This document shows, piece by piece, positions 9,085-21,988 of a stretch of 64,000 bases of DNA (position 1 is the first letter of the stretch; each line of letters opens with the position of its first letter). The notes below the pieces were generated by a model. The model was not told the DNA's origin. It searched no databases and was given only the letters and a program-made list of their open reading frames with translations. Made by a program: the position numbers and the translations under genes. The stretch is from Synchiropus splendidus (lineage: Eukaryota > Chordata > Actinopteri > Syngnathiformes > Callionymidae). The DNA lies in NCBI RefSeq assembly GCF_027744825.2, contig NC_071334.1:1874937-1938936 (forward strand), read 5' to 3'.

Positions 9085-12000
9085 ATGATGAACGATAGAC
9101 GGAACCCAGGTGAATCCCGGCGCTTCTGCACACACACACACACACACCGTAGTGTTGGCTGCGTGTTTCACGAGGGCTGGAACTGAGGAGTTTACACGGA
9201 CTCACGGCGAGCTGGCTGCACCGAGTCGGGTGTTGTTTTCGCCGACGCGCGCGCATCCGAGGAACGACGACGTCACGTGACTCCCCGCGGAAGTGAGCAG
9301 ACTTCCCGTGTGACCAACCTACATCCACTGATCATTGAGCCGCGCTCGCCAGCGTGCTCGGATAGAGTCCCAGGCCTTAACCGTCACTATCTCCCACCTT
9401 CACTGGGTCTGCGTCGTGAGCGCGCCGCCTTCTTTTAAAGGCTCACGCCAATAAAGGAGGCCGATTTTGTTACAGTTCAGAAAAAAGGATGGTGTGTTCG
9501 TGACGAACGAGCGTGGGGTGGTGGAACGCTTGAGGCAGGAAGGTGAGCACGTGAGCCAGCTGAGCTGTACACACCCTCAGACAGGAGGGAGACACACCGG
9601 CTGGACCTGGACAGACTTCTAGTCCGCCACACTTGAGCCGATGCTCAAGGGAAAAGCCATGAAAGCGCTTAAATTCGGGGAGCATTGATGTTCCACCGCA
9701 GCTGGAAGAGCATCGCTTTCAATCACACGAAGTTTGAAATCAAACATTTCTGTTTAATGGTGTGACTTTCAGCTGATAAACAGGAGAGAATAATGCTGTT
9801 TTTTTAGTGAACACAGATGACAACTCGGTTTTTCTGAGGCCTGAGGATGTCCCAAAATGTACACCGGATTAGTGACTTCCCTAAAATCCACCGTCACAAA
9901 ACCACCAGACGTAGTGACGACAGCTTCATCAGCCATTTCTGCCCGAGGCAAAGCTCCGCAGCGTCACTGCTGCAGATGCAGTTTCACTTGGTATGAAGTT
10001 TCTAGAATGTGTTCAGTTGCACTGACCTGGAGCTGGTGACCTCCAGACCAAGGCTATGGTTGTCAACTGAAATGAAAATAAAAAGATCTTCAGAAAATGA
10101 TAACTTACTGAAACGTGTGTTTACTAAACAAACAAGAATGAACCAAAATTATAGCAAAGTTGTCCCTTGTTTTCGTCTTCATTTATGTTATGAAGGAGCA
10201 TTTTGAGATGATGTACAATCCGTTGGTTTTGGCGCGGCTGGTCTCACGACAGCTGTCGGCAGGTGCTGCATGTCGAGTCTGTGACTCACTTTGGCTGACA
10301 ACGCTGACCAGCGCGGTGGTGAAGACACCTCACCTTTCCAAAACTAAGGCATTTTTTTACATGGTGCCTTTTTGTATTACTATTTTTGTGACCTATTTCA
10401 ATCATCAATCTTGTTCCGACGGCCCAAGAATAAGCAACTAAAACTGACACTAAAACTAATAAAAACTAAACTAGCCTTTTTCAGAAAGCAGTTAAAAATA
10501 GCCAACCCACGCTAATAAAAATGAACTGCATTTCAAAGACCAAAAATCCAAACTAAATAACTGCTCCTGACTGACCATCAGGTTGTTACAGGCCGAACCG
10601 ACTGCTTTTCTGCTGCTCTGCAGCAGCGCCACTCTCTTCAGAATCAGAATCAAATTCATTGCCGTGGTCTGTAGGAATGCCACCAACTAGGAAAGTGTTT
10701 TGGAATAAAGTGCTGACAGAAAATAAAAATAAACAACAAAGGCTGACCACAAATTCAACAGTCTGACGGCCGAGGGGAAGAAGCTGTTCCTGTGACGGGA
10801 GGTTCTGGTCTGGATGGACCGTAGCCTCCTGCCAGAGGGAAGAGGAACAAACAGTCCATGTCCAGGGTGAGAAGGGTCGGCTCTGATCCCACCTGCACGT
10901 CTCTGGGTCCTGGAGACATACAGGTCCTGAAGAGGTGGCAGGCTGCAACCATCACCTTCTCAGCAGAACGTACGATGCACTGCAGTCTGCTCTTGTCCCT
11001 GGAGGTGGCGCTGTTGTACCAGACAGTGATGGAGGAGGTGAGGATGGACTGGATGATGGCCGTGTAGAACTCCACCAGCAACTTCGTCGGCAGTCGTAGT
11101 TTTCGTAGCTGCCTTAGAAAGAACATTCTCTGCTGGACCTTCCTGATGAGGGACCTGATGGTTGGTCCTCAGTGATGGTGGTTCCCAGGAAGCAGAAGGA
11201 GTCCACAATAGGAATAGGTGAACCAGCCAACATGAGAGGGGACAGAGGAGCTGTTACTCTCCTGAAGTCTATGACCATCTCCACTGTCTTCTGGGCGTTG
11301 AGCTCCAGGTTGTTGTGTCGCGCCTTCTCTTCCTGGCCTGCTTCTATGGAGCTCTGACCTCACGCCTACAGGTGTTTCCATTGGGAGACGCACTCACAAA
11401 AGCCGATATGAGACGCCATATTTGGGCAGCCAGACTGTCCCAAAGCAAGTGGTTACCAACTGCAATAGGACAGAATAAGGAGAAATAGAAAGTCTGGTTG
11501 TTGTGAACTCCTGTTGGACAGGGTCCTCTGGCGTCCTCCTAAAGATCCCCCTGTGCCTGAACCGAGTCATATGTCATCGGCGGCTACAACACCAACCTAT
11601 GTAGTTCATAAAAGGCGTGCTTGTTGAGTGACTCGGGTGTGTGTGTGTGTGTCCCTGCAGGTGTCCAGCAGCTGCTGGTGATGAAAGAAGAAGAAGATGC
11701 TACTGAGCAGCAGGAGTGCAGCTCCAGTCTGGATCAGGAGGGACAAGAACCGTGTGTCATCAAAGGAGATCGAGACGAAGCGAAAGAAGAAGGCAGCGGG
11801 TTCGACGTCATTCCTGTCGTCGTGAAGACGGAATACGATGACGCATCCATCAGCTGGACACAACACATAAAAACAGAAGCTGATGGGGACAGCAGTGGAG
11901 GACCAGATGAAGCCAGCTCCCTCGATACGCCCCACCACGCTGTCCGCCAGATGTTGTGCTGTTTTCAAACTAAACACAGTGAAGATGGGAGCGAAACCAG

Positions 12001-13114
12001 TCTCACAAAGTCAGGTTCAACCTCTTCCAGTGAGAAGACAGATGGAGCTGATCCCAAATCACTGACCTGCTCAGGATGCGGGAGAAAATGTTCCTCAAAA
12101 TCTGGACTGGCGAAACATATAGTTTCCTGTTGCTTCTTACAGGCAGACCACCTGAACGAACATATTATAATGCACACCGGAGAAAAACCTTACGGCTGTG
12201 CCCAGTGTGGTAAATCTTTTGCACAGAAATGGACCCTTAAGCAACACATGACAACTCATACTGGAGAAAAACCTTTCCTCTGCTCTCACTGTGGTAAAGC
12301 TTTTACACAGCTAGGAAACCTGCAGCAACACATGAAAATTCACACAGGAGAAAAACCTTTTAGCTGCTCTCAGTGTGGTCATTGTTTCACACAGAGAGCA
12401 AGTCTAGAGAAACATCTGAGAGTACACACTGGTGAAAAACCTTTCAACTGCTCCCAGTGTGGTACAGCATTCACACAGAGAGAGAGCCTGAGGAAACACA
12501 TGAAAATTCACACTGGAGAAAAACCTTTCAGCTGTAGTATGTGTACCAAGTGTTTTGCACACAAAGTGAACCTGGAAAAACACATCCGAATTCACACTGG
12601 AGAAAAACCCTTCAGCTGTTCTTATTGTATTAAGTCCTTTACGCAGCTGGGGAACCTGCAAGAGCACGTAAGAATTCACACGGGAGAAAAACCTTTCAGT
12701 TGTTCTTATTGCGGTAAGCGCTTCACGCTGAACGAAAGCCTGAAGAAACACATGAGAATTCACACTGGAGAAAGACCTTTTATTTGCTCCCATTGTGGTC
12801 ACTGTTTTGCGCACCGAAAGAGCCTAAAAGAACATCTAAGAATTCACACTGGAGAAAAACCTTTTACCTGCTCTCAGTGTGGTAATTGTTTTGCGCACAG
12901 AAAGAGCCTAAAAGAGCATCAAAGAGTTCACACTGGGGAAAAACCTTTTATCTGTGCTCAGTGTGGTAGTTGTTTTGCACACCGCAAGAGCCTGAAAGAA
13001 CACACAGCAGTTCATTCTGGAGTAAAACCTTTCATATGCTCTCAGTGTGGGAATTGTTTTAAGTTGAATAGACAACTGAGGGCTCACATGAAAAGCCACG
13101 CCACTCAAAGCTGA
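9085..13114 (+). CDS. C2H2 zinc-finger protein, gene B (2 exons, 11 fingers)
   Basis: The proposed exon 1 coding part is 9085-9109 (MMNDRRNP plus one base, donor GTGAAT). Its leader matches the ZNF first-exon leader (GGATCCTCCG..., TCTGCTG...TTTTCAC). Exon 2 is 11661-13114. The joined frame gives 492 residues. The acidic N-terminal region has diverged from the common form but keeps VKTE and IKTE SUMO-type sites. A C2HC finger follows. The next finger has lost its first two cysteines through a deletion, and 11 complete C2H2 fingers come after it. Fingers 8 to 10 share the helix AHRKSLKEH. A poly(A) signal AATAAA sits at 13209-13214, 95 bases after the stop. The exon 1 assignment is less certain than exon 2. 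The intron holds a LINE fragment. Confidence 0.82.
10638..11318 (-). mobile_element. L2/CR1-type LINE 3' fragment in gene B intron
   Basis: On the - strand the frame reads MFFLRQLRKLRLPTKLLVEF and then SSITVWYN, the C-terminal part of a non-LTR reverse transcriptase ORF. The 3' end carries repeats of TCAGAATCAGAATC. It is roughly 95 percent identical by eye to 55856-56540 and is 5' truncated. Clade placement is from pattern recognition only. Confidence 0.7.
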
Positions 13115-13732
13115 AGTAAAAGCCATTGTTTTGCCTATCGTGAAACACAGGCAAACTGGTTCACTCTCGCTGAATGACATATAAAGCGCACAATGGTTTG
13201 CACCTTTCAATAAAGCAAAGTCGGACGAGGCCCAGTTGTCGTGCGTTTCCTGCAATGAATATGAAAGAGACTATATTTACCGCGTGCTGCACACATCATT
13301 CAAGACGTTCTGACGGGACTGATTGTGTTGGCTGTTAGAGGGAGACATTTCCTCAGTGAAAGTTCACACTTTTCATCCTTTGTTTTGTTATGATTTGGTT
13401 ATTTGTTTTACGACACTGACAATACTTGGCCTCTGTGACGACAGGTAGTCCGACAACAAGCTAACAGGACTTGGCCCCTCTTTTGTGTCTGTCATGAAAG
13501 TTACATTCACAAACCAGTTGGCGTAATTTATCATGCCAAGATACATAAAGCCTTTAAGGCCCCTGGGGAATATTCTCATTTTAATTCCAGAAAACTGCTC
13601 TGGCTGCAGCTCTTGCTCCCGTGCATATCTCTCGCCGTGCACAGTTCTGTCCCACACACACGTTTCTTTTGTTTTTAACCAGGACTCGGAACCAAATTTG
13701 CCCCCAATTATAATGACCTATTTTTACCTCTA

Positions 13733-13770
13733 AACCTTGTGAGGACAGGCCAAAATGTCCTCACAAGGTT
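13733..13770. repeat. Perfect 14-bp hairpin, MITE-like
   Basis: AACCTTGTGAGGAC and its exact reverse complement flank a 10-base loop. The sequence (GTGAGGAC...AAAATGTCCTCAC) resembles a common fish miniature transposon core. Confidence 0.7.
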
Positions 13771-16189
13771 TGCCAAGACTTGGTCCTCACCAGTATGACA
13801 GAACTGAACTGAACTGGAGGATGGAGTCACCCTGCTGTCAAGCTCCACCAAGCTGTGGTGCTTCACTCACACTTTCAGTGGAAACCAGGGTTTAGATTGT
13901 TGTGTAAAATTCAGTACATTTTAACGGTCCTTATTACATTGCGCTTCTGTTTTTCTTTACTTCTTCATTTTTTGTATTTTTTTTTAAATTTCATATTCTC
14001 ATACAGCTCCGAAGAGCTCTGCAGCAATGTTTGTTTTAGCCAGTTTCCTTTTCGAGTATGTCTCCCATTGATGGATTTAATGATCAATTTTGTCAATTTT
14101 GTTTAGTTCTTCTCACATTTTGTCTTTCTGTCCTCCTTTACGGTGATATTTGCACCTTATTCAGACAGTTTATTCGCAAGGATGTTGAGCCGTTATCATT
14201 TTTTATGAGATTTTTGCCTGTATTTATTTTGCCAATATTATACTTGGGAGCCCTCTACGAGTGACAAAGGACTTTGGCATATGCTAAGCTTAGCTATTAT
14301 ATTCTTGGCTCAACATTTCTGATGTTTCTGAGCACAGAAATAGACATTTCTGACCTTAAAGTCCATTATTTGTTCAGTTTTCAAACTTTTGCCTTGCCAA
14401 AATCTGACATTGAAGCAAGTTTATTGGGAAGCGTGACCTAATGTGGGAGGGTTTTAGCTTTCATATGAACCATTTCTAAAATCAACAGAATGATTTAAAG
14501 TCAAGTTATAAGCACTTGTTTCTACAGGAGGGATAAGCAACAAGATTTTCATCAGGTACTGAACACGCCGATGTTTCCATCCCTGCAGTCCATGCGTCTG
14601 ACCGCACCTTACTTGAATAATTTAGGGATAAATAGTTAAAAGAGTGGATTCCACGCTCCACCGAGCCAAATTCTGTTGGTTTTGTTGTGGGAGCGAACTT
14701 CAGTTTTACTTTCTCGAATTGCTTTCTGCTTCAGCGTTTGCTGAGTGATTCATGGTGAGTTGAAAAACACGCCCCGTGAGTACAAGTATGTGTACTGACA
14801 TTTAAATATTTGCAGATAGAGAAGAATAATAGCACGACAACAACCATTTTTAATGCAGCACAGACTCCCTGTTTCAAGTTTCGCTTGGGCAACCTCTGCA
14901 TTTGCTCATGTACAGTAGCTAAGATCCTGGTGCTGCTGCCTAGAGGTGTACGTTTACAGTCTGCCCTTGTGTGTTGGAGGTTAGTTCCGGGATGACAGGA
15001 GTTAGTTGAAGCACCATAATGGAAGAAAGCAGCAGCACCATCATGTCACTCCGGGTTGGAAGTTGATGTTGAAAAAGTTTTATTGTCTGGTCTACTAAAA
15101 ACAGAAATTTGTCTTTTGTCGCGGCCGTTGACAAGTTTAAAACCAGACTCTTTAAACAACATGGTAAAACACTGGATGATGCATGAACCAGGTAAAATGA
15201 CAAGAAGCTAAAGAAAAACAAATTGTAGTCCATCTTGTTTTGTTGAGTGCAGCTGTTGCAGAGGGGGTGAAGGATGGAGGGCGGGGTGACGCAGATCAAG
15301 CTCAAATCAGAGTGTCTGTAAGTAGTAACGCCATTATTGAGCGTCCTCTTCAATGAAACACACATGTAACACTACGATCATGGAAACAAATCTTCCAGTA
15401 TCTGAGCTGCGTCTCTCGCAGCAGCTGGAGTGGGTCATAGCGCAGCTGATCTCATCATATCAACAGTGTCAACTGTCGAGTTACACGTACTACTAAAACT
15501 ACGATCGTGAACTCATACAGCTGCAGACCATGTCGCCATCTTCCAGTTTTTTTTCACAGTAAATGAGAATAACGTCTCCAAATGGTGTTTTATTATGACA
15601 TATTCCTGGGTTCACTTCACTTTTCCCAGCCGACTTCCGGTCTGAATGGTCCTTGGTGGCGTGGAGCTCCGTAAGAAATGGAAGGGTCGCAGTTTTGAAG
15701 CGGAGTGGAGGTCCACAGCGCACATTGGGGAGTAGGGCTGAATGATATGGACTAGTGCTAAAGCGTCGACAATAGATTTAATGCATTTCTTTTAAGCTTA
15801 GTTTTTCTCTCTGAACTGCCGCTGCACCGGACCGTCCGTCCACTGTCTTGTCTGCCTTTCAGTCCTTGACCCTCGGTAGCGGTGGTCAAGGTCTGTAGCG
15901 TCTGGTTTCCGGAGGATCTAACCTGTCAGCGATGCAGCAGGCGTACGAGCGACCCTCTTAAACATAGTCAGTGTTTGAACACAAAGGCCTTCTGCAGTCA
16001 TTCTGGAGGGGGACGTCAGTATATTAGGGTTTGTTTGCAGCTGATGTTCCTCTAACTTGAGCACAGACACCAGGCTTTTAGCTAGGATTTCGAAACATGG
16101 CGTCCATAAGCTGCGTGTCTGTGTGTTGAACTTTAAAGATTCAGTCATTCAAACAGGTGTGACACTGCAGAGTGAGAGCAACAGTCTAT
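13771..16189. other. AT-rich intergenic stretch, no gene recognised
   Basis: Short open frames occur on both strands, but none shows a recognisable domain, repeat or splice arrangement. The longest (14940-15365, -) has no family features. Confidence 0.4.
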
Positions 16190-16930
16190 GAGGGATCGAC
16201 ACTCTGCCCATTATTGTTTGCTATTGTTATGGACGGACTGACCGACTCTCTATGTTAGTGAGTACAGTTGCGTTGGAGGAGATGCTGGAGAGGAGCAATG
16301 AAGCTCAGTCCGAGTAAGACAGAATACATGCGTGTGGATGAGAGAGAGGCTGGAGGGAAGTGGCATCAGATGAGTGTCTTTGGGATCAGAAGGATGGACA
16401 GCGATTAAAAGAGATGAAGAGCAGAGAGCTCATTAGGTGGCAGCTGGCAGCTGGAGTGACGGTGAAGCTCTATAGGACAGTCGTAGGAGCTGCCGTGATG
16501 TTAGAGACGGTGGCTCGGGTGCAAGGACAGGAAGCAGAGGACACGATTAGAAACTATATCTGAGGGACTTGTGGAGAGAAAGTCAGGGAGGACAGACTGA
16601 GGTGGTTTGGACACCCGGGGCCTCATGTACATGCTCTGTCAGTGTCAAACTTGACTCCATGTGGCACACTGTTGTGTACGTCCGGATATTGTCCTGCGCA
16701 CACCAGTCTCAGGTTGAGCTTATTGTCCCTATAGTTTCAGTATGAAGTCGACTCTAGTTCTGATACATGAGGCCCCTGCAGAGGAAGGACAGGAGACTTG
16801 GACCAATGATGCAGGACATGGCGGGTCCAGGCAAAAGAAGGAGAGCAAAACAACCATTCACGGACGTGATGGAGGAGGTCGTGAAGACAAGGGGGGCTGA
16901 TGCCTTGCTGTGGCAACCCCTAATCTGGGA
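16190..16930 (+). mobile_element. RTE-like LINE relic, second copy
   Basis: Fragments such as KLSPSKTEYMRVDEREAG and a GGTTTGGACAC block correspond to the 3' half of the same RTE-like ORF as at 6195. Stops and frameshifts are frequent. A small palindromic element is inserted at 16617-16776. Confidence 0.6.
16617..16776. mobile_element. 160-bp MITE nested in the RTE relic
   Basis: The ends GGGGCCTCATGTA and TACATGAGGCCCC are exact inverted repeats of 13 bases. The element splits the RTE sequence between GGTTTGGACAC and CAGAGGAAGGAC, which are contiguous in the other copies. It encodes nothing. Confidence 0.75.
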
Positions 16931-18361
16931 GTATTACTTGTTATTACGGTTCTCATCCCTCTCAAAATAAATAATAAATGTTTTGATGGTGGTGGGATTA
17001 TAGCAACTGCTGCAATTTGTTCTGTGCGAAGTTAGGTTGGGTCCAAACATACACACAGTCTCTCTTCATTCTGTTCTTCCATCAGCAGTTTTTCCTCCTG
17101 ATTCACTTCGCTCCCTGTAAAAGTGGTCTCTCCCCAAATGGCGATAAGACTGAGTCATCCATTCCAGTCGTTGCGGTGATGGTTTTTCAGCAGGCGTCTG
17201 ATAGAGGGGAGGAGCCAGTCAGGCCTCCACCTGGGGGTTCATGGTTCAGTGGAGTATGTTGAAGAATGAAGTGACAATTTAATATGCTGGCGCGTGTCAA
17301 CCTTGACTGATTCTCTTCCTCTCTGTTTGATTCCGTTTGTGTTCATTTTACCATGCAGTGCCCTGAAAGGTTCTCACATTGAGAACAGAGTTGTATTGAA
17401 AGCGCTCGTGTTAAATGTGAGGCGTTGGAAGATTGTTCTGGTGACGCCATCAGGGTTTTAGATCCGTATTTACATAGACAATTCCCCGCATTCTCCACTT
17501 CTCATCTGTGGACCAACTGCTTCGAATGGAAAGAAGATAATAACGGACTGAATGTGTGAGTTGCTCCATAAATGCTCATTTCATCAACTGCATTCCAGTA
17601 AAACAGTCATAACTGGAATTACACTTTTCTCCACCGATGCAAATCTGGCTTTCAATAATGCAAACAGAAGTGCGCACTATCCCGGAAATGTAGCTTATTC
17701 AGATCAACTGCCAACAATGATCCGTTGAGGGCCAGCGGGGCTGGGTTAGGGGCCCCCCGAGTGGGTCGTCCACAGAACTGACTCAGTGCAGCACTCGCAC
17801 CTCTGGTGTGATGAACTCCTTTGCAACTTGGTCAACGAGACGTGTGGTTTCCATAATCATCGCGCCTTTGATGGTAATTAAACAAGCAGACTTAAAAGAA
17901 CACTAAACATATTGAAACTGAATGACAAATGACTGCATTTACCATGTAAATGCTGTACAACATTGGTTTCCATCCAGACTGAGAGAGAAACCAACGGACG
18001 ACTCGCAGGCAAACAGCAGCAATCGTGATCACTTATTTCTATAAAGAGACACCAGCTGTGAGACGCTGTTGTTATTATTACTATTATGATGATGCAAGAT
18101 GAAGTTATGTTTGTTATTTGACTCTGTCACGACGCGTGGTTCCGTTTTATTTTGGAGGTGTAACGGAAATGTGGGACTGTTGATGGGTTCTGTAAATAAA
18201 ACGAGCGGCAACGTTCTACACCGGTGGTCAACGAAACGATCTCGTTCTCGTGTCCTTCTAAATTCCGCTTCTTCAGAACACCTCGGCTACAATTACAGTA
18301 TTATTATGATTCACTGATGCGGTCGGCGGCTGCAGTACGTCATCAAACTGGTTGCCAGCAT
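16931..18361. other. Intergenic, no gene recognised
   Basis: Nothing beyond short random frames was recognised before the promoter of the C/D unit. Confidence 0.4.
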
Positions 18362-18405
18362 CCAATCAGGAAGAGCGGCTGTAGCTCCGCCCACTCCGCC
18401 ATCTT
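18362..18405 (+). promoter_or_regulatory. Promoter of the C/D ZNF unit
   Basis: A CCAAT box (18362-18366), a GC box CCGCCC (18387-18392) and a YY1-type CCGCCATCTT (18396-18405) lie within 45 bases. They sit about 110-155 bases before the first-exon ATG. Genes F, G, H and I carry the same GC box followed by CTCCAT or CGCCAT. No TATA box is evident. Confidence 0.5.
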
Positions 18406-18516
18406 CTCCCAGAACACGGAAGCTGCTGCTCCGTGTTCTTTGTCCGTCGATCCTGTGGATCTGTCAAGCTCCTCTGTGAGGGGCGAGAGAAAGAACCGAA
18501 GAGAAACCTGCCCGAG

Positions 18517-20348
18517 ATGGAGACCGAGAGAGCAGGTACATGCACGCGCGCACGCCAGTGTTCCATCGCATCGTGTGAAGCGTCAGGGACGTCACTCGTC
18601 GCAATGCTGCACTGTAGCACAAGTAATTCACGCGCATTTTACCGCTCGTATTCACCATTTAAAGAAGCACAAGCGGTGCTTTAAACTAAACGTTCGTGTC
18701 AGATGATGTTGTCGAGTATCCACCTGAAATCTGCCGTTAGTTTTTTCTTATTGTAACATCGTGACTTGGCGCTGTGTTTGGGGCCAGTGAAACATCTACC
18801 TTTCTTTACAGAACGACCTCGCTCTGCACTTGTTGTGCTCGTGTGCGTCTCCACTGCGTCCATTCGCATCACGTGACCGGCTGAGACAGGGGAGGTTTTG
18901 GGCTGGAACTGGCGTCTTGGTTTGTTCTCTTTGCTCAGACTGTTCCACTGGGAGGAGAACCGCGTCACAAATGAAGTCACCTTATGCTCTTTCTGTTGGT
19001 TTGGCTCTATAGACATGTTTCTTCTTGACTGGTGAAGTCTATGGAGCAGCAGCAGTTGACCCAATGGACCATGGAAGGATGTGGGATTATACGTCATATT
19101 AAGAACTAAATGGTCTTCATGGTCTTCTCTAACGGAAATGCAGACAGTAACTTGTCCTTGACTCTCAATGGAGAGAGATTCGGTGGAGTAGTGTGGTGGA
19201 GTCAGTATGGACAGAACCAACAACAGCCGTCTGGAGTTTTTACTGCTGTGTATCATGAACATCTGCTGACCAGAGAAGAAAAACCTCCACTTCAGTTTGA
19301 TCTTGCGCTTTTCAGATTAGTGTTCAGTCACTCTTATTCTTCACCTTCTGACCCTCGTCATCTGACTGCTGCGAGTCATTGCTCCCACCATCATGTTCCA
19401 ACAATCCCTTTGTTTGCTCGACTCAGCTCTTCTTCCTCAGCAACTGATGAGTAGATTGTGCTGCTTTTGCACACAATTTCCACTGACTTCTTCATGGTGG
19501 AACACACGGTGTGTAGCTGCTTTTTTGGAATCAGTCATTCCTAAACATTTACCAGAGACGGATAGCTGCCAGCAGAGTCCCTGCAGACGTCTCAGTAAGA
19601 GGCTATTGCACTGGGCAACAGGTACTAGAGAGACTACTGGGCTACATGATCCCAGAGTCTTTGAACGTCCTTGACTTCAACACCAACCAACAATGGTTTG
19701 ACTGTTCAGTCACTCAGGTGTGTGTGTGTCCCTGCAGGTGTCCAGCAGCTGCTGGTGATGAAAGAAGAAGAAGATGCTACTGAGCAGCAGGAGTGCAGCT
19801 CCAGTCTGGATCAGGAGGGACAAGAACCTCCTCTCATTAAAGAAGAACCAGAAGAAGATCTAGACAACAAGTTCCTTATCATTCCTGTCCAGGTGAAGAG
19901 TGAAGATGATGGAGCAACCAGCAGCTGGACTCGACACATGAAGACAGAAGCTGATGGAGACGCCTGTGGAGGAGCAGACACTGGCCACCAGGGCTCCCTC
20001 TCACCTGAATGTGACACTGATGACAGTGAGGACTGGAGAGACACCGGTAACAGTCAGGTTCTTAACTCTCATAACAGGGTGTGGAGGTTTTCCTGCAGGG
20101 ATGGAGGTTTCTGGCTGTGTTTTCTGCTCAGCAGCCCGTCGTCACCACAGAGCCAAGTCGACCATCTTTCTCACAAACTCACAACTGAAGGTCTTGCTGG
20201 TCACTTTTGCCTTCTCCAGCTTGACAGACGTTTACTCTTTCATATTCACTGTCATTTGACGGCTGGGATTATTGCCGATGTCATCATCTTCTTTGGCAAA
20301 TGTACCAGATTGAAACAGTATTTTAGGAGCCTCTTGCTGCTCCGCTAG
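18517..20348 (+). CDS. ZNF N-terminal-only gene C (no fingers)
   Basis: Exon 1 is 18517-18535 (METERA plus one base, donor GTACAT). Exon 2 starts at 19738 after the usual TG-repeat CCCTGCAG acceptor. The joined frame gives 209 residues: the acidic region with VMKEEE, IKEE, VKSE and MKTE sites, then the DTDDSEDW patch, then unrelated residues to a stop at 20348. No C2H2 or C2HC finger is present. The coding-like part ends near 20046, where ACCG|GTAACA forms a plausible phase-1 donor absent from the sister genes. Splicing there into the gene D acceptor at 20739 would keep frame and give a doubled N-terminal region. The locus may instead be a truncated pseudogene. Confidence 0.55.
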
Positions 20349-20738
20349 CTCGGAGTCTTTGCCAGGGTTGCAGTAGTGGACTTGGTGTCTTGGGCGGTGA
20401 GGTTGTTTTTAATGCGCCGTATCATATTCGTAGCTTAATTTTCGTGCTATTAAATACGGTTATTTTTATCAAGCATTTGAAGCCACACGATCAGTGACTG
20501 GGTATAATCTTGGTATTATTTTGCTGATGTCTGCGATTGTCTGTGATGTTGTCATGGTGCCGTCTTTACCAGGCCTCAGTCAACTGACCTTGCTCCATCC
20601 TTACTGAACCGAACTCCCTTCAATTACATCATGATCCTTCCATCAGTCTTGGAACACATTGTTCATCCACTGCTACAACACGAACAATGGTTTAGAGAGT
20701 TGGATTGTTGAGTGACTGAGGTGTGTGTGTCCCTGCAG

Positions 20739-21988
20739 GTGTCCAGCAGCTGCTGGTGATGAAAGAAGAAGAAGAAGATGCTACTGAGCAGCAGGAGTGC
20801 AGCTCCAGTCTGGATCAGGAGGGACAAGAACCTCCTCTCATTCAAGATAAAGTGAAAGAAGTAGATGTCACCCACGTTCCTCTCCCTCTCACGAATGTGG
20901 CATCCGAATATGATGAAGTAACTAGTAGCTTGACTCAGCACAACAACACTGAAGCTGAAGGAGAAAACGATGGAGCACCAATGCAGAGGGACAACGTGGA
21001 GGAGCACATGACAAGTGGAACTGAAGAAAAGCCTTTCAGTTGCTCTCATTGCAGTAAATCTTTTTTGCTGAAATGGACTCTGAAACAGCACTTGACCACT
21101 CACTCTGGAGAAAAGCCTTTCAGCTGCTCTCAGTGTGGCAAGTGCTTTTCACGGAAAGACGGCCTGAAATACCACATGAAAATTCACACTGGTGAGAAAC
21201 CATTTGTCTGCTCCTATTGTGCACAAAGCTTTTCGCACAGAAGTTACCTCAATGAACATACAAAAATTCACACTGGAGAGAAACCTTTCATCTGTTCTCA
21301 GTGTGGTAACTGCTATTCACACAGAACAAGCCTGAAGATTCACATGAGAACTCACACTGGTGAAAAACCTTTCAGCTGCTCTCAGTGTGGCAAGTGCTTT
21401 TCACAGAGAGGTACCCTGAATGAACATATGAAAATTCACACTGGTGAAAAGCCTTACCGCTGCTCACTGTGTGGTGAATGCTTTTCACACAGAGAGAGCT
21501 TGAAAGATCATTTGAGATTTCACACAGGAGACAAACCTTTCAGCTGCTCTCATTGTGGCAAGTGCTTTTCACGGAGAGGACACCTGAGTGAACACGCCAA
21601 AGTCCATTCTGGAGAAAAGCTTTTCAGCTGCTCTCTGTGTGGTAAATGCTATTCCAGGAAAGGCAACCTGAACGAGCACACCAAAAGTCACACTGGAGAA
21701 AAACCTTTCACCTGCTCTCAGTGTGGTAATTCTTTCAGACGCAGAGCAAGCCTGAAGAAACACATGAGGGCTCATGCAGGTGAAAAACCTTTCAGCTGTG
21801 CTCAGTGTGGTGATCGTTTTGTACTCAAAGAGAGCCTGGAGAACCACTTGAGAATTCACTCTGGAGAAAAACCTTTCATCTGTTCTCAGTGTGGAAACTG
21901 TTTTAGGTCTAGTAGACAACTGAAGTCTCACACGAAAAGTCATTCCATGGAAAAAGTCGGAGCTGATTTTGTGACAGAGGAAATGTAG
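20739..21988 (+). CDS. C2H2 zinc-finger protein, gene D (exon 2, 11 fingers)
   Basis: The coding exon starts after the TG-repeat CCCTGCAG acceptor at 20738 and ends with TAG. No first exon is seen between 20349 and 20738, so the nearest same-strand first exon is 18517-18535. Using it skips the gene C exon and gives 422 residues. The first 35 residues match the family, but the rest of the N-terminal region is degenerate: IKEE has become IQDK, and the VKSE and MKTE sites are lost. There is no C2HC finger. Eleven complete C2H2 fingers with TGEKPF-type linkers follow, all ligands intact. It is likely a nuclear DNA-binding protein with weakened SUMO-dependent function. Confidence 0.82.

Noticed and set aside
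14940..15365. 141-residue - strand frame
   Set aside because: Composition and context look random, with no motif, and it lies in an AT-rich intergenic stretch.
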